A stretch of DNA of 64,000 nucleotides from assembly GCF_014252255.1 (NCBI RefSeq), contig NZ_CP059213.1, positions 1-64,000 of the forward strand, written 5' to 3'. A program made the translations under genes and the position numbers. Positions 19,851-28,904 of the stretch are shown here, piece by piece; the stretch's first letter is position 1; every line of letters starts with the position of its first letter. Source of the DNA: Blattabacterium cuenoti (GTDB taxonomy: Bacteria; Bacteroidota; Bacteroidia; Flavobacteriales; Blattabacteriaceae). A model generated the notes under the pieces. The model saw only the letters and a list, made by a program, of their open reading frames with translations, was not told the origin of the DNA and searched no databases.

Positions 19851-21536
19851 TTGATTATTAAATCAATTATAAAATATTATTTTTTATTCTTTTTTTTTAT
19901 TTTATTTATAAATCAAGGATATTCTAAAAATATAGAACTTATTCATGCTGATTTAATACAAAAAAATGATCATAATGATGCTATTTTTTTAAAAGGTAAT
20001 GTATTTATAAAATATGATAAATATCATCTTTTTTGTAAAAATGCTATTTATTATAAAAAAAATAATAAATTTTATGGTTATGGAAATGTAAAATTCCAAT
20101 TAGGAAATAATAAAATATTTTCTAAAAAAATATATATAGAAAATAATTTTTCTTATTTTAAATTATCAGATGAAGTCATTTTAAATATAGAAAAAAAAAA
20201 ATTAAAATTAACATCTGATATAATTAATTATGATTTAAAAAAAAAATCGCTTCAAGCTATTAATAATGTTGTTTTAATTTTTAATAAATTAAAATTAACT
20301 ACAAATATGTTAGAATATAATTTAAATATAAATAAAATATTTTATCGAAAAAATAGTATAATTTATTATAATAATTATGTTATACATAGTAAAGAAGGTT
20401 CTTTTTTTCCTAAAAAAGATAAGGTAGAATTAAAAAATGAAATTAAATTAATAAGTAATGATTATACGATATATACTAATATATTGGAATATTTTTTCAA
20501 ACAAAATAAAATAATTTTTAAAAATTATTCTGTTATAGTACAAAACAATAAAATTAATAATTTTATTTATGTTAAAGAGGCATCTTTTTTTATTAAAAAA
20601 AAATTTTTTTTCTTTGAAAAAGAATTCAGTATTTATTATAATGAAAAAATTATAAAAGGAGAATATTTATTTTTTAATCAAAAAAAAAAATATGGATTTA
20701 TTAAAAATTTTTTATTAGAAGATTTAAAAAATAAATATTTTTTAATAGGTGGATATGGTAAATTTGATTTTAATAATAATTCTTTAATTTTAAAAAAAAA
20801 TCCAATAATCATAAATATATCAAAAAAAAATTCTTTTATTATTGATTCCAATATTTTAAAAATAAATTTTAAAGAAAATTATGAATATTTTATTCAAGCT
20901 TTTTCTGTTAAAAGTTTTTTTTTGAATGAATCAATTCAAGGTAGATGTCATATTTTAAATTATGAATCATCTAATGATTATATACGATTTAATGGAAATC
21001 CTATTTTTTGGTTTCAAAATAATCAAATAACTGGTGAATCTATTTATATTTATTTGTTGAAAAAAAATGAATTTTTTTTGAAAAATATAAAAATTATAAA
21101 AAATGCTTTTTATATAGAAAAAATAAATTCAAAAGAATTTAATCAAGTAAAAAGTGATATAATTACTGGTTTTTTTGACAATGATGAAAATAATAAAAAT
21201 ACTTTAAAAAAAATTTTATTTGAAGGAAATATTAATAGTATTATTTTTATTCATGATAATAAAGAAAAAAAATTAATTAATAAATCTTCCTGTAAAAGAC
21301 TATCATTATTATTAGATAATGAAAAAAAAATTAGTAATATTTATTGTATAGAACAAGCTTATTCAGAATTAATTCCTTTTAATCAAAAAACTCCTAATAA
21401 ATTTATTTTTCTTTCCAATTTTTTTTGGAAAGAAAAACCAAAAAAAAATAAAAATTTTTTTTATCAAAAAATAGAAAAATACAAAAAAAAAATTCTTTTA
21501 GAAAAAGAAAAAATAAAAAAAATAATAAAAAAATAG
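19851..21536 (+). CDS. OstA/LptA-like periplasmic protein
   Basis: Periplasmic protein of the OstA/LptA superfamily, which in Gram-negative bacteria bridges LPS across the periplasm. An N-terminal signal segment (about residues 5-25, ending near YSK) is followed by repeated short beta-strand units such as AIFLKGNVFIKYDKYHLFCK and GYGNVKFQLGNNKIFSKKI. These match the jellyroll repeat. At 561 residues it is about three times E. coli LptA, matching the long OstA-like protein of Bacteroidetes. The start is TTG at 19851, one base after the ridA stop. An in-frame A11 tract lies at about 20680-20690 without breaking the frame. I infer the LPS bridge role from homology only. Confidence 0.75.
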   Translation: MIIKSIIKYYFLFFFFILFINQGYSKNIELIHADLIQKNDHNDAIFLKGNVFIKYDKYHLFCKNAIYYKKNNKFYGYGNVKFQLGNNKIFSKKIYIENNFSYFKLSDEVILNIEKKKLKLTSDIINYDLKKKSLQAINNVVLIFNKLKLTTNMLEYNLNINKIFYRKNSIIYYNNYVIHSKEGSFFPKKDKVELKNEIKLISNDYTIYTNILEYFFKQNKIIFKNYSVIVQNNKINNFIYVKEASFFIKKKFFFFEKEFSIYYNEKIIKGEYLFFNQKKKYGFIKNFLLEDLKNKYFLIGGYGKFDFNNNSLILKKNPIIINISKKNSFIIDSNILKINFKENYEYFIQAFSVKSFFLNESIQGRCHILNYESSNDYIRFNGNPIFWFQNNQITGESIYIYLLKKNEFFLKNIKIIKNAFYIEKINSKEFNQVKSDIITGFFDNDENNKNTLKKILFEGNINSIIFIHDNKEKKLINKSSCKRLSLLLDNEKKISNIYCIEQAYSELIPFNQKTPNKFIFLSNFFWKEKPKKNKNFFYQKIEKYKKKILLEKEKIKKIIKK

Positions 21537-21548
21537 AATAAAATTCTG

Positions 21549-22745
21549 ATGAAAAAATTAGAAAAGGATTTTTTAAAATATCAAACTCAAATAAATCCTT
21601 ATCCTATGAAAATTATAGTTGATTATGCTGATGGAAACTATATTTATGGAAAAGATGGAAAAAAATATTTAGATTTTGTAGCAGGTGTTTCCGTTAATAT
21701 ATTAGGTCATGGAAATAAAATGATAAAAAAATCTATAAAAAAACAAGTAGATAAGTATTTACATACTATGGTGTATGGAGAATTTATACAAAATCCTTGT
21801 GTACAACTTTGTAAAAAAATAGCAGAAAATACTCCTAATCCACTTACTAGTACTTATTTAGTTAATTCTGGAACAGAAGCAGTAGAAGGTGCTTTAAAAC
21901 TAGCAAAATGTTATACTGGAAGAGAAGAAATTATTTCTTGTAAATGGGCTTATCATGGTAGTACTCATGGATCTATAAGTATAATGGGAGATGAAAAAAA
22001 TAAAAGACCTTTTAGACCCCTTATTCCTTTAGTAAAATTTATAACATTTAATAAAATAAATGAATTTATTTCTTCAATTTCAGAAAAAACAGCTTGTATA
22101 ATTTTAGAAACTATTCAGTGTTCTAATGGGGTAGTATTACCGGATAATTTTTTTTTAAAAAAAGTAAGAGAAGAGTGTAATAAAAAAAATGTTTTAATGA
22201 TTCTTGATGAGGTACAAACTGGATTTGGAAGAACAGGAAAACTTTTTGCTTTTGAACATTATGGAATAGTTCCTGATATTTTAATAATGGGAAAAGGAAT
22301 GGGAGGAGGTATGCCTATTAGTGGTTTTATATCATCTGATAAAATTATGAAAACTTTTTGTAATTATTTTCCTTTAAGTCATTTAACTACTTTTGGAGGT
22401 AACGCAGTTTCTTCTTCCGCATCTTTAGCTACTTTAGATCAAATAATAAATTCTAATATAATGGAAAAAGTTTCTATAAAAGAAAAATTATTTAGAAAAT
22501 ATTTAATTCATGATGAAATAAAAAGTATTAATGGAAAAGGTTTGTTTTTATCTTTTGAATTAAAAAATAAAAATTTAGTAGAAAAATTATTGATAAATTG
22601 TATTAATAAAGGACTAATTTTATTTCGTTTTTTATTTAATAGTCATTTTTTACGTATATCTCCTCCATTAACTATCACAGAAAATGAAATTGAAAAAGGA
22701 TGTTCTATAATTATTGAAAGTTTAAATAAACTTAAAAAAAAATAA
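21549..22745 (+). CDS. Class III PLP-dependent aminotransferase (ornithine/acetylornithine type)
   Basis: Fold-type I aminotransferase of class III. The 398-residue protein has YLVNSGTEAVEGALKLAK for PLP phosphate binding and LDEVQTGFGRTGKLFA holding the Asp that pairs with the PLP ring nitrogen. The Schiff-base Lys is Lys249 in LIMGKGMGGGMP, and TTFGGNAVSS follows. Class III enzymes include acetylornithine, ornithine, 4-aminobutyrate and DAPA aminotransferases. The overall pattern is closest to acetylornithine/ornithine aminotransferases, so an ArgD-like role is possible, but substrate cannot be assigned. It follows the OstA-like gene by 12 bases and precedes truA by five. Confidence 0.88.
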   Translation: MKKLEKDFLKYQTQINPYPMKIIVDYADGNYIYGKDGKKYLDFVAGVSVNILGHGNKMIKKSIKKQVDKYLHTMVYGEFIQNPCVQLCKKIAENTPNPLTSTYLVNSGTEAVEGALKLAKCYTGREEIISCKWAYHGSTHGSISIMGDEKNKRPFRPLIPLVKFITFNKINEFISSISEKTACIILETIQCSNGVVLPDNFFLKKVREECNKKNVLMILDEVQTGFGRTGKLFAFEHYGIVPDILIMGKGMGGGMPISGFISSDKIMKTFCNYFPLSHLTTFGGNAVSSSASLATLDQIINSNIMEKVSIKEKLFRKYLIHDEIKSINGKGLFLSFELKNKNLVEKLLINCINKGLILFRFLFNSHFLRISPPLTITENEIEKGCSIIIESLNKLKKK

Positions 22746-22750
22746 TGTAA

Positions 22751-23494
22751 TTGAGATTTTTCATTGAATTATCTTATAATGGTAAATATTTTTATGGATG
22801 GCAAGTCCAAAAAAAAGTAAATACAATAGAAGGAAATTTAGAATATTGTCTATCTAAATTATTAAAAAAATCTATCAATGTAATAGGAGCTGGAAGAACG
22901 GATAAAGGAGTCCATGCTAAACAAATGTTTGCACATTTTGATTATAAAGAAAAATTAAGTAATAATTTAATAGAAAGATTAAATATTTTTCTTCCTAAAT
23001 CTATTAATATATTAAATATTTTCCCAGTAAAAAAAAATATTCATGCAAGATTTAATGCGATAAAACGAACGTATAAATATTATTTAATACGTAAAAAAAA
23101 TCCATTTTATCAAGATTTTTCTTGGTATTATTTTTATCCATTAAATATTCAAAAAATGAATTTTGCTTCTAAAAAATTAATTGAATATCAAGATTTTAGT
23201 TCTTTTTGTAAAAAAAATACTTCTATAAAAGGAAATAATATATGTAATATAAATTATGTTTCTTGGTTAGAAAAAAATGATATTTTATGTTTTACTATTG
23301 AAGCTAATAGATTTCTAAGATCTATGGTTAGATCTATTATTGGAACACTTATTAATGTTGGAAGAAATAAAATTAGCGTTAAAGAATTTGTAAAAATTAT
23401 AGAATCTAAAAATTCTAATTATTGTAAACAAATAGTTCCTGCATGTGGTTTATTTCTTACTAAAATTATTTATCCAGAAGACATTTTTTTATGA
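22751..23494 (+). CDS. truA: tRNA pseudouridine(38-40) synthase
   Basis: Converts U38-U40 in the anticodon stem-loop of many tRNAs to pseudouridine. The 247-residue product has FFIELSYNGKYFYGWQVQ at the N-terminus, and the catalytic Asp51 lies in GAGRTDKGVHA. The family tail ANRFLRSMVRSIIGTLINVG is also present. The start is TTG at 22751, which gives the expected N-terminus with no spare residues. It ends four bases inside the next gene, the ABC exporter, implying a shared transcript. Confidence 0.96.
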   Translation: MRFFIELSYNGKYFYGWQVQKKVNTIEGNLEYCLSKLLKKSINVIGAGRTDKGVHAKQMFAHFDYKEKLSNNLIERLNIFLPKSINILNIFPVKKNIHARFNAIKRTYKYYLIRKKNPFYQDFSWYYFYPLNIQKMNFASKKLIEYQDFSSFCKKNTSIKGNNICNINYVSWLEKNDILCFTIEANRFLRSMVRSIIGTLINVGRNKISVKEFVKIIESKNSNYCKQIVPACGLFLTKIIYPEDIFL

Positions 23495-25242
23495 AAGAAA
23501 ATTTAAAAATAAAAAGATCTTACTTAAAAAAACTTATTAAAATTACTTTAGATTATAAATTAATACTTATAGCGACAATTATTATTTCCATATTAATATC
23601 CTTTATTTCGGCTTATCGTCCTAAGCTTATACAAAAAGCAATAGATATTCATATACTTTATAAAGATTTTTTTGGACTTAAAAATATACTAATATTGATT
23701 TTTTTTCTTCTTTTTTTAGAAAGTATATTTCATTTTATTTTATTATATCTTTCTAATGTATTAGCTCAAAATGTAATTGGAAGAATTAGAATTCTTTTAT
23801 TTGAAAAATTATTACATTTTAGAAATTCTTTTTTTAATAAAACTCCAATAGGAAAATTAGTATCTTATTCTGTATCAGATATAGAAACTATAACTGTAAT
23901 ATTTAATGATGGAATATTACTTGTTTCTGGAGATATTTTAAGAATTATTATGATTATCATAATGATGTTTACTGTACATAAAAAATTATCTTTGATTGTT
24001 TTTTTTACTATTCCTTTTATGTATATAATTACTCGTTTTTTTCAAAAAACGTTAAAAAAAACTTTTTATGAAGAACGAATTCAAACTTCACGATTGAATA
24101 GTTTTTTACAAGAAAATATTATAGGAATGTCTGTTATTCAACTTTTTCATAAAGAAAAAGAAGAATATTCAAAATTTGAATCTATTAATCGTAAATTAAT
24201 GAATGCTCATTTTAAAACTATTTTTTATTTTTCTGTTTTTTTCCCTATAGTAGAACTTGTTTCTGCAGTTACAATAAGTGTTGTTATATTTTATGGAGGA
24301 TTTCATGCAATTGAAAAAGGGAACATAAAACCAGGACAAATTATTGCTTTTATTTTTTTTATTTATCTTCTTTTTCGTCCTATGCGACAAATAGCAGATC
24401 GTTTTAATATTATTCAAAGAGGAATAGCTGGTATAGAAAGAATATTTTCTATATTAAATTCTAATGAATTTATTATTAATAATGGAAAGTTACGTTTTAA
24501 AAAATTTAAAGGACATATTGTATTTAATAATGTTCATTTTTCATATATGAAAAATGAAATGGTTTTAAATGGAATTTCTTTTGAAATAAAACCTGGAGAA
24601 AAAGTTGCTATAGTAGGATCTACAGGATCTGGAAAATCTACAATTACTCATTTAATATCAAGATTATATGAAATTAATAAAGGAGATATTTGGATTGATG
24701 GACATTCTATTCAAGATGTAGAATTAGAAAATTTAAGATCTCATATAAGAGTAGTAACACAAGATACATTTTTATTTAATGATTCAATTATAAATAATAT
24801 TACATTAGGAGATCCTACTATTAGTTTGGAAAAAATAAAAAATATGGCAAAAAAAATAGGTATTCATAGTTTTATCACTTCATTACCTAATGGTTATAAA
24901 TATATTGTAAAAGAAAGAGGAGGATTATTATCTCTTGGAGAAAAACAATTAATTTCTTTTTTAAGAGTTCAAATGCATCCTTATTCTATATTAATATTAG
25001 ATGAGGCGACTGCTTCTTTAAATAAGGAATTAGAAAAAATGATTTATTCTGCTACAGATTTTTTAACTAAACATAAAACTTCTATTATTATTACTCACCG
25101 TCTTTCTACATTAAAAAATGCCGATAAAATATTAGCTATTAATAATGGATATATTGTTGAAAAGGGGACTCATAAAGAATTGATTGAACTTAATGGATAT
25201 TATTCTGGATTATATAAAGAATCTTTTTATAATGAAAATTAA
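23491..25242 (+). CDS. MsbA-like ABC exporter (permease fused to ATPase)
   Basis: Half-transporter of the type IV ABC exporter class, acting as a homodimer. Six transmembrane helices (about residues 15-310) precede the nucleotide-binding domain with Walker A GSTGSGKST near 377-385, Walker B ILILDEATASL near 498-508 and the switch His in ITHRLST. The signature is LSLGEKQLISF rather than LSGGQ, a variant I regard as usual for Bacteroidetes exporters of this type. Lipid A or phospholipid flipping (MsbA role) is plausible given the LPS-transport genes around it, but drug export cannot be excluded. It overlaps truA by four bases. Confidence 0.9.
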   Translation: MKENLKIKRSYLKKLIKITLDYKLILIATIIISILISFISAYRPKLIQKAIDIHILYKDFFGLKNILILIFFLLFLESIFHFILLYLSNVLAQNVIGRIRILLFEKLLHFRNSFFNKTPIGKLVSYSVSDIETITVIFNDGILLVSGDILRIIMIIIMMFTVHKKLSLIVFFTIPFMYIITRFFQKTLKKTFYEERIQTSRLNSFLQENIIGMSVIQLFHKEKEEYSKFESINRKLMNAHFKTIFYFSVFFPIVELVSAVTISVVIFYGGFHAIEKGNIKPGQIIAFIFFIYLLFRPMRQIADRFNIIQRGIAGIERIFSILNSNEFIINNGKLRFKKFKGHIVFNNVHFSYMKNEMVLNGISFEIKPGEKVAIVGSTGSGKSTITHLISRLYEINKGDIWIDGHSIQDVELENLRSHIRVVTQDTFLFNDSIINNITLGDPTISLEKIKNMAKKIGIHSFITSLPNGYKYIVKERGGLLSLGEKQLISFLRVQMHPYSILILDEATASLNKELEKMIYSATDFLTKHKTSIIITHRLSTLKNADKILAINNGYIVEKGTHKELIELNGYYSGLYKESFYNEN

Positions 25243-25256
25243 TAATGAAAATTAAT
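25231..25256. repeat. Perfect 13-bp tandem duplication at a convergent gene end
   Basis: The 13-base unit AATGAAAATTAAT occurs twice head to tail. The first copy contains the stop codon of the ABC exporter gene, and the second fills the space up to the stop codon of the converging surA-like gene. This looks like a small replication-slippage duplication that landed in non-essential sequence. No function is implied. Confidence 0.9.
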
Positions 25257-26485
25257 TAAGTACAATTTATATAAGTTTTTTTTAACATTTTATTTGTCCA
25301 ATTATTTATAAATTCTTTTTTTTTGATATTTTTAACAAAATTTTTTAATATACTGTAATCTTTTTCAAAATGAATAGGACGAGAAGGAATTATATCTAAT
25401 AATTTTACTATAAAAAATGCTTCTTTTCCATTTATAATTTCTTGATAAGGATTAGATATATTTCCTTTTTTTAAAGAATTTAATATTTTTTTCATATTTT
25501 TTAATAATTTATTTTCTTCAATGTAAATTTTATTCCATATTGAGTAACTTACAATTTTACTATTTTTTTCTTTTTTCATTAAATTTTCAAAATTTGTATT
25601 GAATATTTGTTTTTTAATTGAATCTATAAATAATTTTGTTTTTTTTAATTCATATTTAGAATATTTATTTTTAATAAAAATATGTCTTATATCTATTTCA
25701 TTTTGTTTTTTTTTTTCTAATTTAATTAAATGAAATCCTAAATCAGTTTCAAAAGGATCTGATATTTCTTTTTCTGATAATGAAAAAATTACATTTTTAA
25801 ATTTTTTTGGAAGACTTTCTACATTAACTCCTTTAATTAATCCACCATTTAATGCTGAATCATTATCTTCAGATAATAAAATAGCTTGAACAGAAAAATC
25901 TATATCAGAATGTATTTCTTTTTTTATTTTTTTTAAAAAATCAATATTTTTTCTTCTATTAATTGGACTTAATTTGGGATAAAAAACTACATAAGAAATA
26001 CACATTTTTTTAGGAAAAAAAGGAATTTTATTTTTATTTTTTATAAAAAAATATTCTACTTCTTTAGGTGAAATTTCTATATCTTTTGTTATTTTTTGAT
26101 AAAATTTTTCTATATACTGATAATTTTTAATTTTTTCTTTTAATTTTTCAATAAATTCTTTATTTTTAAATTGTATTAAAAATTCTTCTTTATTTGCATC
26201 GTTTTTACTCATTTCTGATAATAATTCTTGAATTTTTAATTCTAATTCTTGATTATTTATTTGTATACTATTATCTTTTTTAGCATAATAAAGTAGTAAT
26301 TTTTCAATTAAAATATCATTAGAACAATTTTTTTTATTATTATGAATTTCATTATTTATTTCTGAATTTAAAATAATTTCATCTCCTACTATAGCATAAA
26401 TACCTCCTAATTTTTCAAATGAATAAGAAAGATGATATATTAAAAAAAATAATAAAAAAATAGAAAACTTTTTAATATTGATCAT
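25256..26485 (-). CDS. surA: SurA-like periplasmic peptidyl-prolyl isomerase/chaperone
   Basis: Probable periplasmic chaperone with parvulin domains for outer-membrane proteins. The 409-residue product begins with a signal peptide (about residues 1-22, FSIFLLFFLIYHLSYS). A SurA-like helical N-domain starting YAIVGDEIILNSEI is next. One recognisable parvulin domain spans about 160-265 (SALNGGLIKGVNVESLPKKF and DPFETDLGFHLIKLEKK). A more decayed second repeat starts at DIRHIFIKN. Flavobacteria carry SurA-like PpiC proteins of this design. It is convergent with the ABC exporter and divergent from lptB, within a cluster of outer-membrane biogenesis genes. Confidence 0.85.
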   Translation of the reverse strand: MINIKKFSIFLLFFLIYHLSYSFEKLGGIYAIVGDEIILNSEINNEIHNNKKNCSNDILIEKLLLYYAKKDNSIQINNQELELKIQELLSEMSKNDANKEEFLIQFKNKEFIEKLKEKIKNYQYIEKFYQKITKDIEISPKEVEYFFIKNKNKIPFFPKKMCISYVVFYPKLSPINRRKNIDFLKKIKKEIHSDIDFSVQAILLSEDNDSALNGGLIKGVNVESLPKKFKNVIFSLSEKEISDPFETDLGFHLIKLEKKKQNEIDIRHIFIKNKYSKYELKKTKLFIDSIKKQIFNTNFENLMKKEKNSKIVSYSIWNKIYIEENKLLKNMKKILNSLKKGNISNPYQEIINGKEAFFIVKLLDIIPSRPIHFEKDYSILKNFVKNIKKKEFINNWTNKMLKKTYINCT

Positions 26486-26539
26486 AATTATGAAAATACA
26501 ATTTTAATTTTATTAATAATACAAAAAAATTATAATATT

Positions 26540-27267
26540 ATGACTTTAATAGCTAAAAATTTATATAAAAAATATAAAAATAAATATGTTGTTAATAATG
26601 TTTCTTTTCAATTAAATAGTGGAGAAATAGTTGGATTAATTGGACCTAATGGAGCTGGAAAAACAACTTCTTTTTATATGATTGTAGGATTAATTAAACC
26701 TGATAAAGGAGAAATATTTCTTTATGAAGAAAATATTACAAAAAAACCAATGTATAAACGTTCTCAAAAAGGAATTGGATATTTGTCGCAAGAACCATCT
26801 ATTTTTAGAAAATTATCTGTAGAAGATAATATTTTATGCATATTAGAAATGCAAAAAAAATTTTATAAAAAAAGAAAAAAAATAACGGAAAAATTGATTG
26901 AAGAATTAGGATTACAACATATACGAAATCATCGTGGGGATCTTCTTTCTGGAGGAGAAAGAAGAAGAACGGAAATTGCTAGATGTTTAGCTATAAATCC
27001 TAAATTTATTCTTTTAGATGAACCTTTTTCTGGAATAGATCCAATAGCCATAGAAGAATTACAAAAAATTATTTTGTATTTAAAAAAAAAAATATAGGAA
27101 TATTAATTACGGATCATAATGTACAAGAAATTTTTATGATTACGGATAGAATTTATTTAATTTTTGAAGGAGTTATTTTAAAACAAGGTCTTACTATTGA
27201 TCTAATGCAAGATCCTTTAGTAAGAAAAGTTTATTTAGGAAATCATTTTATAAAAAAAAAAAAATGA
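26540..27267 (+). CDS. lptB: LPS export ABC transporter ATPase LptB, frame interrupted in an A11 tract
   Basis: Cytoplasmic ATPase of the LptB2FGC complex that extracts LPS from the inner membrane. Walker A GPNGAGKTT is at about residues 35-43, the signature LSGGERRRTEIARCLA is near 136, and Walker B FILLDEPFSGIDP is near 157. The frame from 26540 stops at 27095-27097, right after an A11 run (27082-27092). Adding one A gives NIGILITDHNVQEIF and continues to TGA at 27265-27267, which is the conserved LptB C-terminus including the switch His (TDHN). So the gene needs a +1 shift, by transcriptional or translational slippage, or the base count is wrong. Unrescued, a 185-residue protein without the H-loop would result. 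The end overlaps the thiN start (ATGA). Confidence 0.88.
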
Positions 27268-27890
27268 ATCATCGTTTTAAAGGACCAGAAGTTGGACTAT
27301 TTCTTAATGGAACTCCTCCTACTTTTTTAGATAAAAAAATTTTTTTTTATAAAAAAATATTTGCTGTAGATGGAGCATTTTATTATTTAAATAAATTAGG
27401 AATTTCAGTAGATTATATAATAGGAGATTTTGATTCAATTACAATTAAAGAATTTACTTATGTAAATAAGTTTTTTATTACGTATAATCAAAAATATACT
27501 GATTTTGATAAAGCTTTAAATATAATTTATCAAAAAGGTTTTTTTAATATTAATGTTTGGGGAGGGAGTGGAAAAGAACAAGATCATTTTTTAGGAAATT
27601 TATCTACAGCTTTAAAATATAAAAAAAAATTATCTATTATATTTCATGATAAATATCATTCTTATTTTTTTTCTGATAAAAAAACTTTTTTTTATCAAAA
27701 AAAAAATAAGAAAATATCTTTATTTCCATTTCCAGAAGTAGAAAATTTACAAACTCATGGACTTAAATATCCTATTTATAAAGGATTTTTAAAAATAGGT
27801 AAAAATATAGGAATAAGAAACGAATCTAATGGAGAAAAAATAGAAATAAATTATAAAAAAGGAGAATTATTAATATTTATAGAAAAATAA
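27264..27890 (+). CDS. thiN: Thiamine pyrophosphokinase
   Basis: Makes thiamine diphosphate from thiamine and ATP, the cofactor needed by the 2-oxoacid dehydrogenases in this window. The 208-residue product has the catalytic-domain pattern FAVDGAFYYLNKLGISVDYIIGDFDSI. It then has TDFDKALNIIYQKG and a GGSGKEQDHFLGNL segment, all characteristic of ThiN. The C-terminal thiamine-binding domain contains LQTHGLKYPIY. The start ATG overlaps the rescued lptB stop (ATGA), supporting the reading of lptB through its frameshift. It is convergent with mdh, six bases apart. Confidence 0.93.
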   Translation: MNHRFKGPEVGLFLNGTPPTFLDKKIFFYKKIFAVDGAFYYLNKLGISVDYIIGDFDSITIKEFTYVNKFFITYNQKYTDFDKALNIIYQKGFFNINVWGGSGKEQDHFLGNLSTALKYKKKLSIIFHDKYHSYFFSDKKTFFYQKKNKKISLFPFPEVENLQTHGLKYPIYKGFLKIGKNIGIRNESNGEKIEINYKKGELLIFIEK

Positions 27891-27896
27891 AAATTT

Positions 27897-28817
27897 TTAT
27901 TTAAATTTTTTTATCATTTTTTCTATATGATTAGCAGACTGAATTAAAAGATTTTTTTCTTTTTTATTTAATTGTAATTCTATAATTTTTTCTACTCCAT
28001 TTTTTCCTAAAATAACTGGAACTCCTAAGTATATATTTTTTAAATTATATTCTCCTTTTAAAAATGCTGAACATGAAAAAATACGTTTAGAATCTTTTAA
28101 AATAGATTCTATCATTTTAACAACAGAAGCACTTGGAGCCATCCAAGCTGATGTTCCTAATAAATTTACTATTTCTTCTCCTCCTTTTTTTGTTTTTTCA
28201 ATAATAATATTATTATCTTCTTCTGATATAAATTCTTGTATAGGAATTCCAGATATAGAAGTATATCTATATAAAGGAACCATTGTATCTCCATGTCCTC
28301 CTAATAATAAAGATTGAATATCATTAGGTGATAATTTTAATTTTTTGGATAAAAAATAACGATATCTTGTAGAATCTAAGATTCCAGACATACCAATTAC
28401 ACGAGAAGAATCAATATCAGCAGTTATATAACTAACATAAGCCATAATATCTAATGGATTTGATACAATAATAAATTTAGCTTTGGGAGAAAAAATAATA
28501 GATTTTTTCGTTACAGATCGAATAATATTCGCATTGATTTGAACAAGATCATCACGATTCATTCCAGGTTTTCTAGGTATACCACAAGTAATAACAATTA
28601 TTTCAGAATTTTTGGATTTTGAATAATCATTAGTAATTCCAATAACTTTAGTATTTGATCCTATAATAGGAAGCATTTGAGATATGTCTAAACTTTTTCC
28701 TTCAGAAAATTTTTCTTTAACATCTAATAAAATAATTTTTTGAACTATATCTTTTTGAGCTAATAGACTAGCACAAGAAGATCCTACATTTCCTGCTCCA
28801 ATAATAGTAATTTTCAT
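27897..28817 (-). CDS. mdh: Malate dehydrogenase (LDH-like type)
   Basis: NAD-dependent oxidation of malate to oxaloacetate in the TCA cycle. The 306-residue protein has the Rossmann start ITIIGAGNVGSSCA and the substrate loop CGIPRKPGMNRDDL with the malate-specific Arg. It also has VSNPLDIMAY and the catalytic LLGGHGDTMVPL with the active-site His. The sequence belongs to the LDH-like MDH group found in Bacteroidetes, and the Arg in PRKPGM argues for malate over lactate. It is divergent from gcvP and lies close to other TCA genes only at distance (sucA, sucB, sucC). Confidence 0.96.
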   Translation of the reverse strand: MKITIIGAGNVGSSCASLLAQKDIVQKIILLDVKEKFSEGKSLDISQMLPIIGSNTKVIGITNDYSKSKNSEIIVITCGIPRKPGMNRDDLVQINANIIRSVTKKSIIFSPKAKFIIVSNPLDIMAYVSYITADIDSSRVIGMSGILDSTRYRYFLSKKLKLSPNDIQSLLLGGHGDTMVPLYRYTSISGIPIQEFISEEDNNIIIEKTKKGGEEIVNLLGTSAWMAPSASVVKMIESILKDSKRIFSCSAFLKGEYNLKNIYLGVPVILGKNGVEKIIELQLNKKEKNLLIQSANHIEKMIKKFK

Positions 28818-28904
28818 GTTATTTTTATATGTTAATTTATCTTATTTACTTGAATATTTACCTAAATTTGTAATATTTAAATATAAACACAATTTCTATT
28901 CTTT

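Noticed and set aside
24901..24960. Loss of the ABC signature (LSLGE instead of LSGGQ) in the MsbA-like exporter as a sign of decay
   Set aside because: Walker A, Walker B and the switch His are all intact, and this variant signature seems usual for the Bacteroidetes exporter group.
27082..27100. Programmed ribosomal frameshifting in lptB
   Set aside because: I see no stem-loop downstream and no Shine-Dalgarno-like stimulator; the plain A11 tract makes polymerase slippage or a sequence error more likely.
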